A stretch of 64,000 bases of DNA from Haloarcula sp. H-GB4 (GCF_030848575.1 NZ_JAVDDX010000003.1:248001-312000); one strand, 5' to 3'; positions 54,038-62,614 are shown, counted from the stretch's first letter. Numbers and translations: made by a program. Notes: generated from the sequence alone by a model not told the origin.

Positions 54038-55396
54038 TCACTCCATGGCATCTTCGAGATCACTCTGGGCATCGTTGAGCGCTTTCTGCGGCGACTTTCG
54101 GTCCGCCAGCGCTTCCTGAATCGCCTGGACCATCCGGTCGTTGAACTCGCTGAAGTTACCGAGCTTCGGTCGGGCGCGGGCGTACTGCCCCGCCTCGACG
54201 AAGGGTCCCCAGTTCTCCGAATCTGAGAAGTACGAGCGCTCACCGACGGCTTCGACGACTGGGAGGAACCCTTTCTGCTTCGAGTACTGGAACCGCCGCT
54301 CCTCATCGAAGTAGAACCGAATCAGATCCCGGGCGAGGTCCTTGTTCTCGCTCTGGCTCAGGATGGCGAGCGTGTCGATGGTGAACAGGCTGTACCGGCC
54401 TTCTGGGCCACGCGGTACCTGCACGATACCGTAGTCGAAGTCGGCTTCCCCGTTTTCTTTCGCGGATTCGATGTTGAGTCCCGTGTACACGTGCCCGATG
54501 ACCATCCCGAGGTCCCCGTTCTCGAACAGCTGTCGGATGTCCTGCCGCGTCGAGGAGAGCGGTGAGGACTGTGTGACGTTGTGTTCGAGGTGGAGGTCGG
54601 TGTACAACGAGAGGGCATCGACAGCTCCACTGGAGTTTACCACAGGCATTCCCTCGTCGTCGACAAGGTCCGCGCCGTGTGACCAGTGGTAGTGGTAGTA
54701 CTGCGACCCAGTCTCGATCGCGTCGGCCCCTGCAAGGCCCAGTGCTGGGACGCTCGCATCACTGTCGCGGATCTGCGTTGCGGCATCCAACATATCCTGC
54801 CACGAGTTGAGGGACGGGTCTTCGGGGTCGAGCCCCGCCGTCTCGAAGACGTCTTTGTTGTAGTACAGGCACTTGTTCGAGGCGGCCCACGGCACGCCGT
54901 AGTGGGAGCCGTTGTACATCGTTCCATCGGCCACGCCGTCGTAGAACTGTTCACCGAACTCCCCGTCCATCATGTCATCGAGCGGTTCGAGTGCCTCTTT
55001 ACCCACGAGCTGGGGGATCCAGCGCGCAGGCCACCGACTGACATCGGGTGCTTCCCCACCGTCGACACGGTTGTTCACAGTTTGCCGGGCGTTGTCCCAC
55101 GTAACGCTGGTGAACTCGACGTCGACGTCATGCTCGTCCTCGAAGGCTGTGTTATTCTCCTCGAAGAATTGCTTGATGTTGTCCCCGACACCCATCGTGA
55201 GGAACTGCACGCTCTGCGTACCGCCGTCGCCGCCATCACCGCCGCTCTCACTGTCGCCGTCACCACCGTCACTACCGCTCCCACCGTCGCCGCTGCACCC
55301 GGCGATAGCGATGGCGCCGCCTGCGCCGAGTGCTTGGAGAAGCCGTCGGCGGTCGATACTGTCGTCGATAGACCTGTCGTTGTTATCGGGCTGCAT
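54038..55396 (-). CDS. ABC extracellular solute-binding lipoprotein
   Basis: ATG 55396 (MQPDNNDRSIDDS) gives 452 residues. A Tat signal (DRRRLLQALGAGG, from residue 15) ends in lipobox AIAGC with Cys34, followed by an unstructured Gly/Ser/Asp linker (residues 36-64). The mature part is a type 1 SBP of the maltose/glycerol-phosphate type: YGVPWAASNKCLYYNKDVFE near 160 and SLFTIDTLAILSQSE near 345. It captures the substrate outside the cell. A Trp/Tyr-rich site (YYHYHWSHG near 240) fits carbohydrate or aromatic ligands. Its start lies 48 bases after the creatininase-family stop. Confidence 0.92.
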   Translation of the reverse strand: MQPDNNDRSIDDSIDRRRLLQALGAGGAIAIAGCSGDGGSGSDGGDGDSESGGDGGDGGTQSVQFLTMGVGDNIKQFFEENNTAFEDEHDVDVEFTSVTWDNARQTVNNRVDGGEAPDVSRWPARWIPQLVGKEALEPLDDMMDGEFGEQFYDGVADGTMYNGSHYGVPWAASNKCLYYNKDVFETAGLDPEDPSLNSWQDMLDAATQIRDSDASVPALGLAGADAIETGSQYYHYHWSHGADLVDDEGMPVVNSSGAVDALSLYTDLHLEHNVTQSSPLSSTRQDIRQLFENGDLGMVIGHVYTGLNIESAKENGEADFDYGIVQVPRGPEGRYSLFTIDTLAILSQSENKDLARDLIRFYFDEERRFQYSKQKGFLPVVEAVGERSYFSDSENWGPFVEAGQYARARPKLGNFSEFNDRMVQAIQEALADRKSPQKALNDAQSDLEDAME

Positions 55397-55444
55397 CGTT
55401 AATGTCACCTATTTCCATGTACATAATTCTTTGTATTGTGTCAC

Positions 55445-56251
55445 TCACTGCTCAGCATTGTGCTCGTGAATCGCAGTCATGAGGGCCGCGAGTTCGTCGC
55501 CGATGACCGAGCGGATTCGTTTGCCTGTCTCTGCGCTCGCCTGCTTCGGCGTCCCGATGGCCCCGGACGTAGAATACTCGTCGAACGAGCGGTAGACAGA
55601 GACGTTGCCTCCGTCAAGCAAGTCTTGCCCGCCCCAGCCGTAATGTTCGTCCATCGGTTCGCCGTCGCGGACCTTTGGGTTGCCTACGAGGTCTGGTCGG
55701 AGCGCGAGCATGAGGGACGTTTCGAACTCACCGCCGTGCGCCATCCCCCCTGTCTCGGTCGTTCGGAATTCCTCGATTCTATCCGACGCCAAGTGGAAGT
55801 ACGTCGTTCCCAGTACTTCGGCGTCAGTGTCGACGCCCACGGTACTCACGACGGCGTCAATGAGTGAACTGTTCCCGCCGTGGCCGTTGACGAACAGCAC
55901 CGCATCGAATCCGTTCTGGATGCCAGCGTGTGCGATATCCTCAAGTGTCGCTCGCAAGTGTGCAAACTCGAGTGACAGGGTCCCACCGAACGACAGATGG
56001 TGTGGCGAGAACCCGCTCCAGACCGGCGGTGTCACGACGACAGGCACGTCGTCCAGACGCTCGATAGCAGTGTCGACCATCGCCTCAACGAGGAGCGTGT
56101 CGGTGATGACCGGGAGGTGATTCCCGTGCTGTTCGACGCTTCCAACGGGAATAACGAGGACAGAGCCCGACTGTTCACCGACATCTCGGATCTGACTCGC
56201 AGTCATCCCAGCCCATTCGTTGTCCTTCCGACCGATAGTATCGTACAACAT
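55445..56251 (-). CDS. Creatininase-family hydrolase in the transport operon
   Basis: The 268-residue protein keeps the creatininase metal site: VGSVEQHGNHLPVITDT (Glu, His, Asp), VNGHGGNSS (His) and AHGGEFETSL (His/Glu). It starts one base after the ATPase stop and precedes the binding protein, an unusual position for an enzyme within a transporter operon. Known members hydrolyse cyclic amides, formamides or lactams, so the imported compound may carry a C-N or lactone bond. It is only distantly similar to the homologue at 29771-30502. Confidence 0.88.
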   Translation of the reverse strand: MLYDTIGRKDNEWAGMTASQIRDVGEQSGSVLVIPVGSVEQHGNHLPVITDTLLVEAMVDTAIERLDDVPVVVTPPVWSGFSPHHLSFGGTLSLEFAHLRATLEDIAHAGIQNGFDAVLFVNGHGGNSSLIDAVVSTVGVDTDAEVLGTTYFHLASDRIEEFRTTETGGMAHGGEFETSLMLALRPDLVGNPKVRDGEPMDEHYGWGGQDLLDGGNVSVYRSFDEYSTSGAIGTPKQASAETGKRIRSVIGDELAALMTAIHEHNAEQ

Positions 56252-56252
56252 A

Positions 56253-57350
56253 TTACACTGATTCTGTCCGCTGTGGCTGATTCAGTTCCACTCGCTCGCC
56301 ATCGGGACCAAACAGATGCATATCCTCTGTATGAAACCCGAGCTCGATTTTGTCGCCCCGTTCCGGGCGATACTCGCTATCGACCCGGGCTACGACTTCT
56401 TTCGACCCGCCCCCAGTCTCCAGATAGAGGAAGTTGTCAGACCCCATTGGTTCTACGACGTCGACAACTGTATCGATGTACTCGCCGGCGCCCTCGGCGA
56501 CGAAATCTTCTGGACGAACGCCCAACGTGTACTCTCCGTCCGGAATGTCGACGTTGAGCGTAAACTCGATATCTGACGAGTGGAACGTCGCGCGCCCGCC
56601 GCTATTCGTCACACTCGCTTCGAAGAAGTTCATCGATGGCGATCCGATGAACCCCGCGACGAACTTGTTGTTGGGCTTATCGTAGCAGCGTTCCGGTGGC
56701 GCAACCTGCTGGAGTTCACCCTGATTGAGAATCACGATCCGGTCGGCCATCGTCATCGCTTCCGTCTGATCGTGCGTGACGTAAATTGTCGTCACGTCAA
56801 GCTCTTCCTGAATCCGCTGTATCTCCGTACGCATCTGTGTCCGGAGCTTGGCGTCAAGATTCGACAGCGGTTCGTCCATCAGAAACACATCTGGGTCGCG
56901 GACAATCGCCCGTCCAAGTGCGACACGCTGTTGCTGGCCACCCGAGAGCTGCTTCGGCAGGTCGTCCATGAGGTCCGAAATCTCCAGTAGCTCGGCGGCC
57001 TCAGTTACCCGCTCCTCGATCTGATCATCGTACTCGCCTGACAGCCGAAGCCCGAAAGACATGTTATCGCGTACGGTCATGTGTGGGTACAGGGCGTAAC
57101 TCTGGAACACCATCGCAATGTTCCGGTCCTGTGGACGAACGTCGTTGACTACGTTCTCCCCGATAGCAATCTCACCGTCGGTGACCGTTTCGAGGCCGGC
57201 AATCATCCGAAGTGTCGTCGACTTGCCACACCCCGAGGGTCCGACAACGACGACAAACTCCCCATCCTCGACGGCCAGAGAGAGGTCCTCAACTGCAAGG
57301 ACGCTGTCGTCGTATACCTTGCTGACGTTTGATAGTGTAACTTCGCTCAT
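56253..57350 (-). CDS. ABC sugar-type ATPase (MalK/UgpC type)
   Basis: ATG 57350 (MSEVTLSNVSKVYDD) gives 365 residues. Walker A is VGPSGCGKSTTLRMIAG (residues 36-50), the signature LSGGQQQRVALGRAIV near 135, Walker B VFLMDEPLSNLDAKLR and H-loop YVTHDQTEAM. A C-terminal OB-fold (TOBE) part from about 240 marks the MalK/UgpC/MsmX type, which may be shared between transporters. First gene of the ten-gene operon. A TATA (57381-57388) and a GTTTCCAAT half-site farther upstream suggest IclR control. Confidence 0.93.
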   Translation of the reverse strand: MSEVTLSNVSKVYDDSVLAVEDLSLAVEDGEFVVVVGPSGCGKSTTLRMIAGLETVTDGEIAIGENVVNDVRPQDRNIAMVFQSYALYPHMTVRDNMSFGLRLSGEYDDQIEERVTEAAELLEISDLMDDLPKQLSGGQQQRVALGRAIVRDPDVFLMDEPLSNLDAKLRTQMRTEIQRIQEELDVTTIYVTHDQTEAMTMADRIVILNQGELQQVAPPERCYDKPNNKFVAGFIGSPSMNFFEASVTNSGGRATFHSSDIEFTLNVDIPDGEYTLGVRPEDFVAEGAGEYIDTVVDVVEPMGSDNFLYLETGGGSKEVVARVDSEYRPERGDKIELGFHTEDMHLFGPDGERVELNQPQRTESV

Positions 57351-57380
57351 ACCGAGTAGAAGAAGCATCGCAATCATCAT

Positions 57381-57388
57381 TAATAAAT
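57381..57388 (-). promoter_or_regulatory. TATA box of the catabolic operon
   Basis: CATTTATTA on the minus strand spans about 57381-57389 and is roughly 33 bases before the ATPase ATG at 57350, leaving a leader of only a few bases. Confidence 0.5.
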
Positions 57389-57583
57389 GTTGGTAGTATT
57401 GGCACATCACGCAGGCCACTCACATCGGAACCCGCGGAGCACCTGTGGCGCAACCTCCGATATGACTGCGTAGCCGACGGTTCTGAACCGAGGCTAAACG
57501 TCACACCGATACGTATGACCACATCCTATGATACAGAATACGGAGTAGAGGCTCACTACTTCGTAAAGGCCGGATATCAACGC

Positions 57584-57613
57584 GTTTCCAATCTCTTTCA
57601 ATGAGATTGAAAG
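57584..57613. promoter_or_regulatory. Operator candidate A in the IclR intergenic region
   Basis: GTTTCCAAT (57584-57592) is followed by the perfect inverted repeat CTTTCAATGAGATTGAAAG (57595-57613; arms CTTTCAAT and ATTGAAAG). The related half-site ATTGGAAAC recurs near the IclR start, suggesting one regulator binds both. Confidence 0.55.
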
Positions 57614-57810
57614 TCACTGGGGACGCTCGTACGGAATACACGACTGTCACAAACCGACTCTAGAGTGTCTGTAACTACTAAATCCGGCACTCGACATTAC
57701 ATCATAGGCCCTCATGTGGTATGTTGCCATTTTCCGTGAGTAGGGAGGGATACAAAAATAACACTCGTACTCTTGTTAGATTCGCCTCTCTCAGGGGAAA
57801 GCATCAGTTT

Positions 57811-57838
57811 TCAAGATGATTGGAAACATTTTGTTTCC
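57811..57838. promoter_or_regulatory. Operator candidate B next to the iclR promoter
   Basis: GGAAACATTTTGTTTCC (57822-57838) is a perfect seven-base inverted repeat with a three-base spacer. ATTGGAAAC at 57819-57827 is the reverse complement of the half-site at 57584-57592. The element lies just upstream of the TATA (CTATTTTA, 57849-57856) of the iclR gene, so it can autoregulate. It resembles the palindrome read by bacterial KdgR, another IclR protein (from memory). Confidence 0.6.
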
Positions 57839-57877
57839 TGACGGAATCTATTTTACCCTGGGAGAAAAAGCGCATTC

Positions 57878-58660
57878 ATGCCTTCACAGAACAAAAAAAC
57901 GATCAGCGCGGTTGAGACAACGCTGGACATTCTCGCCGCCCTCGGAAAACTTGAACCAATTGGCCTCTCCGATCTTGCGTCTCATCTTGATATCCCCACA
58001 AGCACTGTCTTCATCCACCTCAATACACTCGTCCAGCGGGACTACGTTGTCAAGGAATCCGGACAGTATCGTCGCTCGTTCCGCTTTCTGGAGCTCGGTG
58101 GCAGTGTTCGGCAAAGACTTGACATCGGCCGACTGCTTCGCAATAAGGTTGAAGAGCTCAGCAGAGAAACCGGCGAGATTGCTGGTGCTGGCATCGAGGA
58201 GAACGGCCAGCGGGTCATCCTCTACAGGAGCTCAGGCGGAAAGGCTGCGGGCGACGAAATTCCCATCGGGAATCACACAGAGATGCACTGGACATCGCTG
58301 GGTAAAGTAATTCTGGCGCATCTTCCGGTCGAAAAGCGAAACGAAATCGTTGCCAACCATGGGCTTCCGAAAGGGACTGATAACACGTTATCGTCCCGGT
58401 CTGATCTCGCAGCGGCGCTTGAGCGAATCCGTGACCAGGGCTATGCGATAGATGATGAGGAGCATCTCAGAGGCGTTCGAGGCGTCGCCGTTCCGATATT
58501 CAACGACGAACAGGAAGTCATGGTGTCGCTTGGTATTACTGGACCCAGAGATCGATTCACCTCTAGGTATATGGCAAATCTACTAGAGATACTTCGATAT
58601 ACGAAAAACGAAATCGAAGTTCGAAGCCAGTACTACGAATACAGTACTATAGACGGATAG
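57878..58660 (+). CDS. IclR-family transcriptional regulator
   Basis: The 260-residue protein begins with a winged HTH (TISAVETTLDILAALGKLEP, LSDLASHLDIPTSTVFIHL; residues 9-55) and ends with an IclR ligand domain (GGKAAGDEIPIGNHTEMHWTSLGK near 125, DDEEHLRGVRGVAVPIFND near 195). IclR proteins sense the substrate or intermediate of the pathway they control. It is leaderless (TATA 26 bases before the ATG) and divergent from the ten-gene operon across 527 bases that contain both operator candidates. Control of that operon is inferred. Confidence 0.93.
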   Translation: MPSQNKKTISAVETTLDILAALGKLEPIGLSDLASHLDIPTSTVFIHLNTLVQRDYVVKESGQYRRSFRFLELGGSVRQRLDIGRLLRNKVEELSRETGEIAGAGIEENGQRVILYRSSGGKAAGDEIPIGNHTEMHWTSLGKVILAHLPVEKRNEIVANHGLPKGTDNTLSSRSDLAAALERIRDQGYAIDDEEHLRGVRGVAVPIFNDEQEVMVSLGITGPRDRFTSRYMANLLEILRYTKNEIEVRSQYYEYSTIDG

Positions 58661-58949
58661 ACGTGAATATGGTAGTGAAACGCTTGGCATCACCGCTAAA
58701 ATAGAGACGTAGCGTCAGTTCGGCATGATTTTGTCCCCGAGCTTGGCTATGTGGGTATTGGGCCCTTTTGATTTTCCCTCTACATCTCGTGTTTTGATTC
58801 GAACGTTTCATATGATCGAAATAGCAAAATCGTTGGGAAGCCATCTGCGTCGCTTTCTCACACTGATTGCACGACCAGCGCACCGGTCACCTCTCACCAC
58901 AGATAACGCCTGCACTTCTGTTATCCTTTCCGTGAAACCGTCAGCCTGC

Positions 58950-59315
58950 TACGTTGAACTGGCTGTGTTCACAGATGTCGAGTCCGATATGCGAATCGCG
59001 CGCGAAGAAATCTTTGGCCCCGTACAGACTGTCCAGTCGTTCAAGACGTATGACGAGGCCATCGCGCTGGCAAACGACACGCAGTTCGGACTTGCCGGCG
59101 GGGTCGCGACAGAATCGACTGATATCGCCCATCAGGCTGCCACAGACATAGACGCAGGCGTTGTCTACATCAATGCGTACGGACCGATCCGACCCGAAGG
59201 GCCGTACGGCGGGTTCAAGCAGTCAGGCATTGGCCACGACCTCGGCAGGGCAGCGGTAGAGCAGTATCAGCAACCCAAAACGGTGTACGTCAACCTCGAC
59301 AGCCCCGAAATCTGA
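58950..59315 (+). pseudogene. Aldehyde dehydrogenase C-terminal remnant
   Basis: From about 58950 the frame reads YVELAVFTDVESDMRIAREE then IFGPVQTVQSF, ALANDTQFGLAGGVATES and PYGGFKQSGIGHDLG, a standard aldehyde dehydrogenase C-terminal third (about 120 of 480 residues) ending in TGA 59313. The nucleotide-binding half and the catalytic Cys are missing. The upstream 220 bases of the same frame look unrelated. It is a relic of a full gene. Its loss may mean that the pathway lost its aldehyde step here or has moved it elsewhere. Confidence 0.8.
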
Positions 59316-59370
59316 CGCTAGAATGCCGCAAAATTCAGCGGTCGACCCTTTTCAACGGTATTCTAGCGTC
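59314..59370. repeat. 15-base inverted repeat at the remnant's end
   Basis: GACGCTAGAATGCCG (59314-59328) pairs with CGGTATTCTAGCGTC (59356-59370), 14 of 15 positions, around a 27-base loop. It starts inside the remnant's stop codon. It may be a terminator hairpin or a boundary of an excised element. Confidence 0.55.
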
Positions 59371-59953
59371 TTTGGAACCCGATATCCCGGTGGGGAAGTG
59401 GAGTCTCCTCGACTTGCCCCATGGAACCCACTGATCTGATGTGATAGCCAACCTTGGAGACTCAATACAAATACTGAACCACGTTTCACCTCACGCGAGT
59501 ATAAACATATCTGGCACAGTTATTTTGAATGTGCTCGAACGAATACTGGGATTAGACTATTTGTTGGTATAAACGAAAAAATAAAACGAAAACCGGGAAA
59601 TTACAGGCCCTATTTTTATGTTTCACTCCTATAATATGGGTTGGCGTCTATATATTCGATTGCTTTCCCGTTTCTGTTTGGGTGTCGTGCCACGGGTTCC
59701 ACGTTCATGCTACGCCGCACTCGGCAACCACTCTGTCGTATCATCCGCTTCAGGCCCCATGGTTTCAATATGACCTGTTATCTCATTCGCAAACAGTGAC
59801 TCTCAGTCGCCACCGCTCCTCATCAGGCAGTTTTTTCGGTGTTGTTCGTGAACTGCTTGCTAGACGCTCGCCACTCGAACTGGCTGCGCTTCTCACTTCT
59901 CGCTCCGATGCCAACTACGACACTGCGATGACAGAACACTCTCGCCCAACAGA
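59316..59953. other. Intergenic region before the MFS gene
   Basis: About 640 bases with AT-rich middle (59460-59660). TATATATT near 59648 may be a promoter. A 91-codon frame (59682-59957) overlaps the MFS ATG but is His/Ser/Arg-rich, unlike haloarchaeal proteins. Confidence 0.4.
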
Positions 59954-61192
59954 ATGACACCACAGGCCACTGATTCCGACATTTCCGATACCACTGCTGA
60001 ATCATCTGTCCGAACGGCCAATTCGACGTGGTGGCTCGTGGTTGGTGCGAGCCTGATTTCGATGGGATTGGCCGCATACGAGATCGTCCCTGCAAGTGTC
60101 ACACCACTTATTCAGGAATCACTGCGGGTCGGGCCGACAGCTGCCGGCCTCTTGGTCGGAGTCATGTTTGGGACCGCTGTTGTTGTCAGCCTCCCTGCCG
60201 GTGCTGTGCTGGATCGGACCGATTCGAGAACCGCGATGGCACTTGCAGTGGGCATATTACTCATCGCCGGGGTGTGGGGCTGGCGAGCCGGGCGGCGTGG
60301 TCAATTCCAATCAATCCTCGCCTCGCGTGCACTGGGCGGAGCCGCGTATGTCGTCGTTTGGAACGCCGGCATCGATATGGTGAGCCGGGCCGTCGACGGC
60401 TCTCACCGCGCGACAGCAGTCGGCATCTTCACCGCGAGCGGGCCGGTTGGCTTCGCACTTGGACAGGGATCAGGTCCGCTCATCGCTGAGCGGTTCGGCT
60501 GGCCGGCTGTCTTTCTGGCCTTTATCGGCCCTGCAATCGTGGGGCTGGCCGTTTTCTGGCCAGCGAGCCGCGGGCACGGCGGGAGCCACGGCGATGCCCC
60601 GTCCCTGCGGGAATTCGGAGCAGTGCTCCGGAGCCCAAGCGTCTGGCTCGTCGGTGTCCTCGGCTTTCTCGGCTACGCGCTGTACCTGTTCGTGAACAGC
60701 TGGGGCTCGTCGTACCTCACGCAGGGGCTGGACTTCTCTCTAGCCGTGAGCGGGCTTGTTGTTGCCGTATTCCCCGCCGTTGGTGTACTCTCTCGAATCA
60801 GCGGCGGCCTCATCTCGGATCGAGTCTTTGACGGCAGACGGCGACCGATCGTGCTGTGGTCGTTCGGTCTTGCCGCTCCGCTTCTCTTCGGGTTTACACA
60901 GTTTCGCTCGCTGGCCCTGCTCGTTGCTGTCCTCCTGCTGATTGGATTTGCGGTCCAGTTGACGCTTGGCCTCTCGTTTACGTACGTCCGAGAACTCGTC
61001 GACCCGCGCGTCGCTGCAACGGCGGTCGCATTCCAGACCAGTATCGGCCTCGCGGGGGCGTTTGTTGCACCGATTGCCGGCGGAGCCGTGGTGAACAGAG
61101 CTGGATTCGAGCCGGCGTTTCTACTGGCTGGCGCGGTTGCCGTCGCAGGTATCATCGTCGCCTGGCAGGCTCCAGAACCGGGACGCCAGTAG
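59954..61192 (+). CDS. MFS transporter
   Basis: The 412-residue protein has twelve helices. The loop 2-3 motif is LDRTDSRTAMAL (a variant of GxxxDRxGRR) near residue 85 and a matching ISDRVFDGRRRPIVL follows the central loop near 290. ALGGAAYVVVWNAGIDMVSRAVDG and ASGPVGFALGQGSGPL lie in helices four and five. This is a proton symporter or exporter of unknown substrate. It precedes the nitrilase gene by 102 bases on the same strand, so it may import a nitrile or organic acid. Confidence 0.87.
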   Translation: MTPQATDSDISDTTAESSVRTANSTWWLVVGASLISMGLAAYEIVPASVTPLIQESLRVGPTAAGLLVGVMFGTAVVVSLPAGAVLDRTDSRTAMALAVGILLIAGVWGWRAGRRGQFQSILASRALGGAAYVVVWNAGIDMVSRAVDGSHRATAVGIFTASGPVGFALGQGSGPLIAERFGWPAVFLAFIGPAIVGLAVFWPASRGHGGSHGDAPSLREFGAVLRSPSVWLVGVLGFLGYALYLFVNSWGSSYLTQGLDFSLAVSGLVVAVFPAVGVLSRISGGLISDRVFDGRRRPIVLWSFGLAAPLLFGFTQFRSLALLVAVLLLIGFAVQLTLGLSFTYVRELVDPRVAATAVAFQTSIGLAGAFVAPIAGGAVVNRAGFEPAFLLAGAVAVAGIIVAWQAPEPGRQ

Positions 61193-61294
61193 GATAGGAC
61201 GCGCTCAATCCGGTCTCTCACGACACAGTTCAAAGATCGCGTCCCATGGATATCGGCCCAACTGACTTGCTGCTGGCCTGTGTGCTGCAAACGT

Positions 61295-62395
61295 ATGCCA
61301 GCCGAATCATTCACACTTGCGGCCGCGCAGGTAGAGCCCGTCTACCACGACAAAGAGGGAACGCTGGACAAGACATGCCGGTATATCGAGCAGGCCGGCC
61401 GGGGCGGTGCGGACATCGTCGTCTTCCCGGAGACGTACTTCCCGGGGTACCCATACTGGCGGGGCAGTGTGTCCATCTCCAGATGGACTGACCTGATGGT
61501 GGACCTCCAGAAGAACAGTCTCCATGTCGACGATGAGGCTATCGAGATACTCGGCGAGGCAGTCGCGGAAGCCGACCTCACGCTCGTACTGGGGACGAAC
61601 GAAGTCAGTGACCGGCAGGGGAGCGAGACGCTCTACAATTCGCTGTTTTACTTCGACAGTACCGGGGAACTGATGGGTCGCCACCGGAAATTAATGCCGA
61701 CCCATGAGGAGCGTGCCATCTGGGGGCGTGGCGACCCATCAAGCCTGGCCACCTACGAAACGGATGTCGGTCGACTCGGCGGGCTCATCTGCTATGAGAA
61801 CCATATGACGCTCTCGAAGGCGGCGCTGACCGCAATGGGTGAAGAAATACACGCTGCCGTCTGGCCCGGCTTCTGGGAACAGCACGGTCATCCGGGGGAC
61901 AAGACCCGCGCGGAGACCAGTGAGGCTGTAGATACCTGTGACATCTATCCTGCAATGCGTGAGTACGCCTTCGAAACCCAGTCGTTCGTCGCCGCGTGCT
62001 CGGCGTACATGAGCGAGGCTGTGCCGGATGGGTTCTCAGAGGACGAACTCGGGTTCAACGTCGCCGCAGGCGGGAGTATGCTGGTAAACCCGGCGGGGAT
62101 CGTCAAAGCCGGACCGTTGGTTGGTGAGGAGGGCCTCCTGACCGCCGAGTTCCGAGACGACGAACGGCGGGCGACGAAGGCGTACTTCGATGCGATGGGT
62201 CACTACACACGGTGGGACGCAGTCAGCTTGTCCATCAGTGACGAAACGTTAGCGCCGTCACAGCCACAAGGACCCAGCAAGCATGCCGTCGCTGGAAACG
62301 GGTCGCTCTCGGCAGCACAAGCACAGGCGGTAGCCGACGAGTACGATGTGCCTGTCGAGGCTGTCGAAGCGGTTGCTGACGAGTTGGTAGGCTAA
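61295..62395 (+). CDS. Nitrilase (carbon-nitrogen hydrolase superfamily)
   Basis: ATG 61295 (MPAESFTLAAAQVEP) gives 366 residues. The catalytic triad is present: Glu46 (VFPETYFPGYP), Lys132 (HRKLMPTHEER) and Cys166 (GLICYENHM). The block RKLMPTHEERAIWGRGD and the ENHM after the Cys are typical of true nitrilases and cyanide-type hydratases, not amidases. It converts nitriles to acids and ammonia in the cytoplasm. The last 45 residues (SKHAVAGNGSLSAAQAQ...) are a weak extra tail. Nitrilases of this branch are uncommon in archaea, so lateral acquisition is possible. Confidence 0.9.
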   Translation: MPAESFTLAAAQVEPVYHDKEGTLDKTCRYIEQAGRGGADIVVFPETYFPGYPYWRGSVSISRWTDLMVDLQKNSLHVDDEAIEILGEAVAEADLTLVLGTNEVSDRQGSETLYNSLFYFDSTGELMGRHRKLMPTHEERAIWGRGDPSSLATYETDVGRLGGLICYENHMTLSKAALTAMGEEIHAAVWPGFWEQHGHPGDKTRAETSEAVDTCDIYPAMREYAFETQSFVAACSAYMSEAVPDGFSEDELGFNVAAGGSMLVNPAGIVKAGPLVGEEGLLTAEFRDDERRATKAYFDAMGHYTRWDAVSLSISDETLAPSQPQGPSKHAVAGNGSLSAAQAQAVADEYDVPVEAVEAVADELVG

Positions 62396-62446
62396 ACGGA
62401 CGTGCTAGTCTATTCCTGAACAGGCTGCAAAACGATGGTCGGCGTA

Positions 62447-62614
62447 TTACTTGTTGTAACTGTCGGGAATCAACACGACACCGTGGAAGTCGAACAGGTC
62501 GGACACGACCGACTCAATACGACCGAAGTTCGGTGGAAGGGCGACTGCCGGCAGATAGAAGTCGTTGTTTGAGAACTTGCTTTCCTCGGTGGATTGGATT
62601 TGTGTCTTGCTCAT
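62447..62614 (-). CDS. 55-residue protein of unknown function
   Basis: The frame runs from ATG 62614 to TAA at 62447. The product starts MSKTQIQSTEESKFSNNDFY, continues LPAVALPPNFGRIESV and ends FHGVVLIPDSYNK. A TATA-like CTATACC/AAGCTATA sequence lies about 25 bases upstream, and an inverted repeat (62667-62683) farther up. It has no Cys, no membrane helix and a polar N-terminal third followed by a hydrophobic/Pro-rich core. I know no family. It could be a peptide precursor or a small regulator. Confidence 0.5.
   Translation of the reverse strand: MSKTQIQSTEESKFSNNDFYLPAVALPPNFGRIESVVSDLFDFHGVVLIPDSYNK

Noticed and set aside
57584-57613. CRISPR-repeat-like string
   Set aside because: The sequence GTTTCCAATCTCTTTCAATG looks like an archaeal CRISPR repeat start, but there is only one copy and no spacers or cas genes; it is better read as an operator.
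59682-59957. 91-codon frame overlapping the MFS start by ATGA
   Set aside because: Composition is rich in His, Ser and Arg, unlike haloarchaeal proteins, and no motif is seen.
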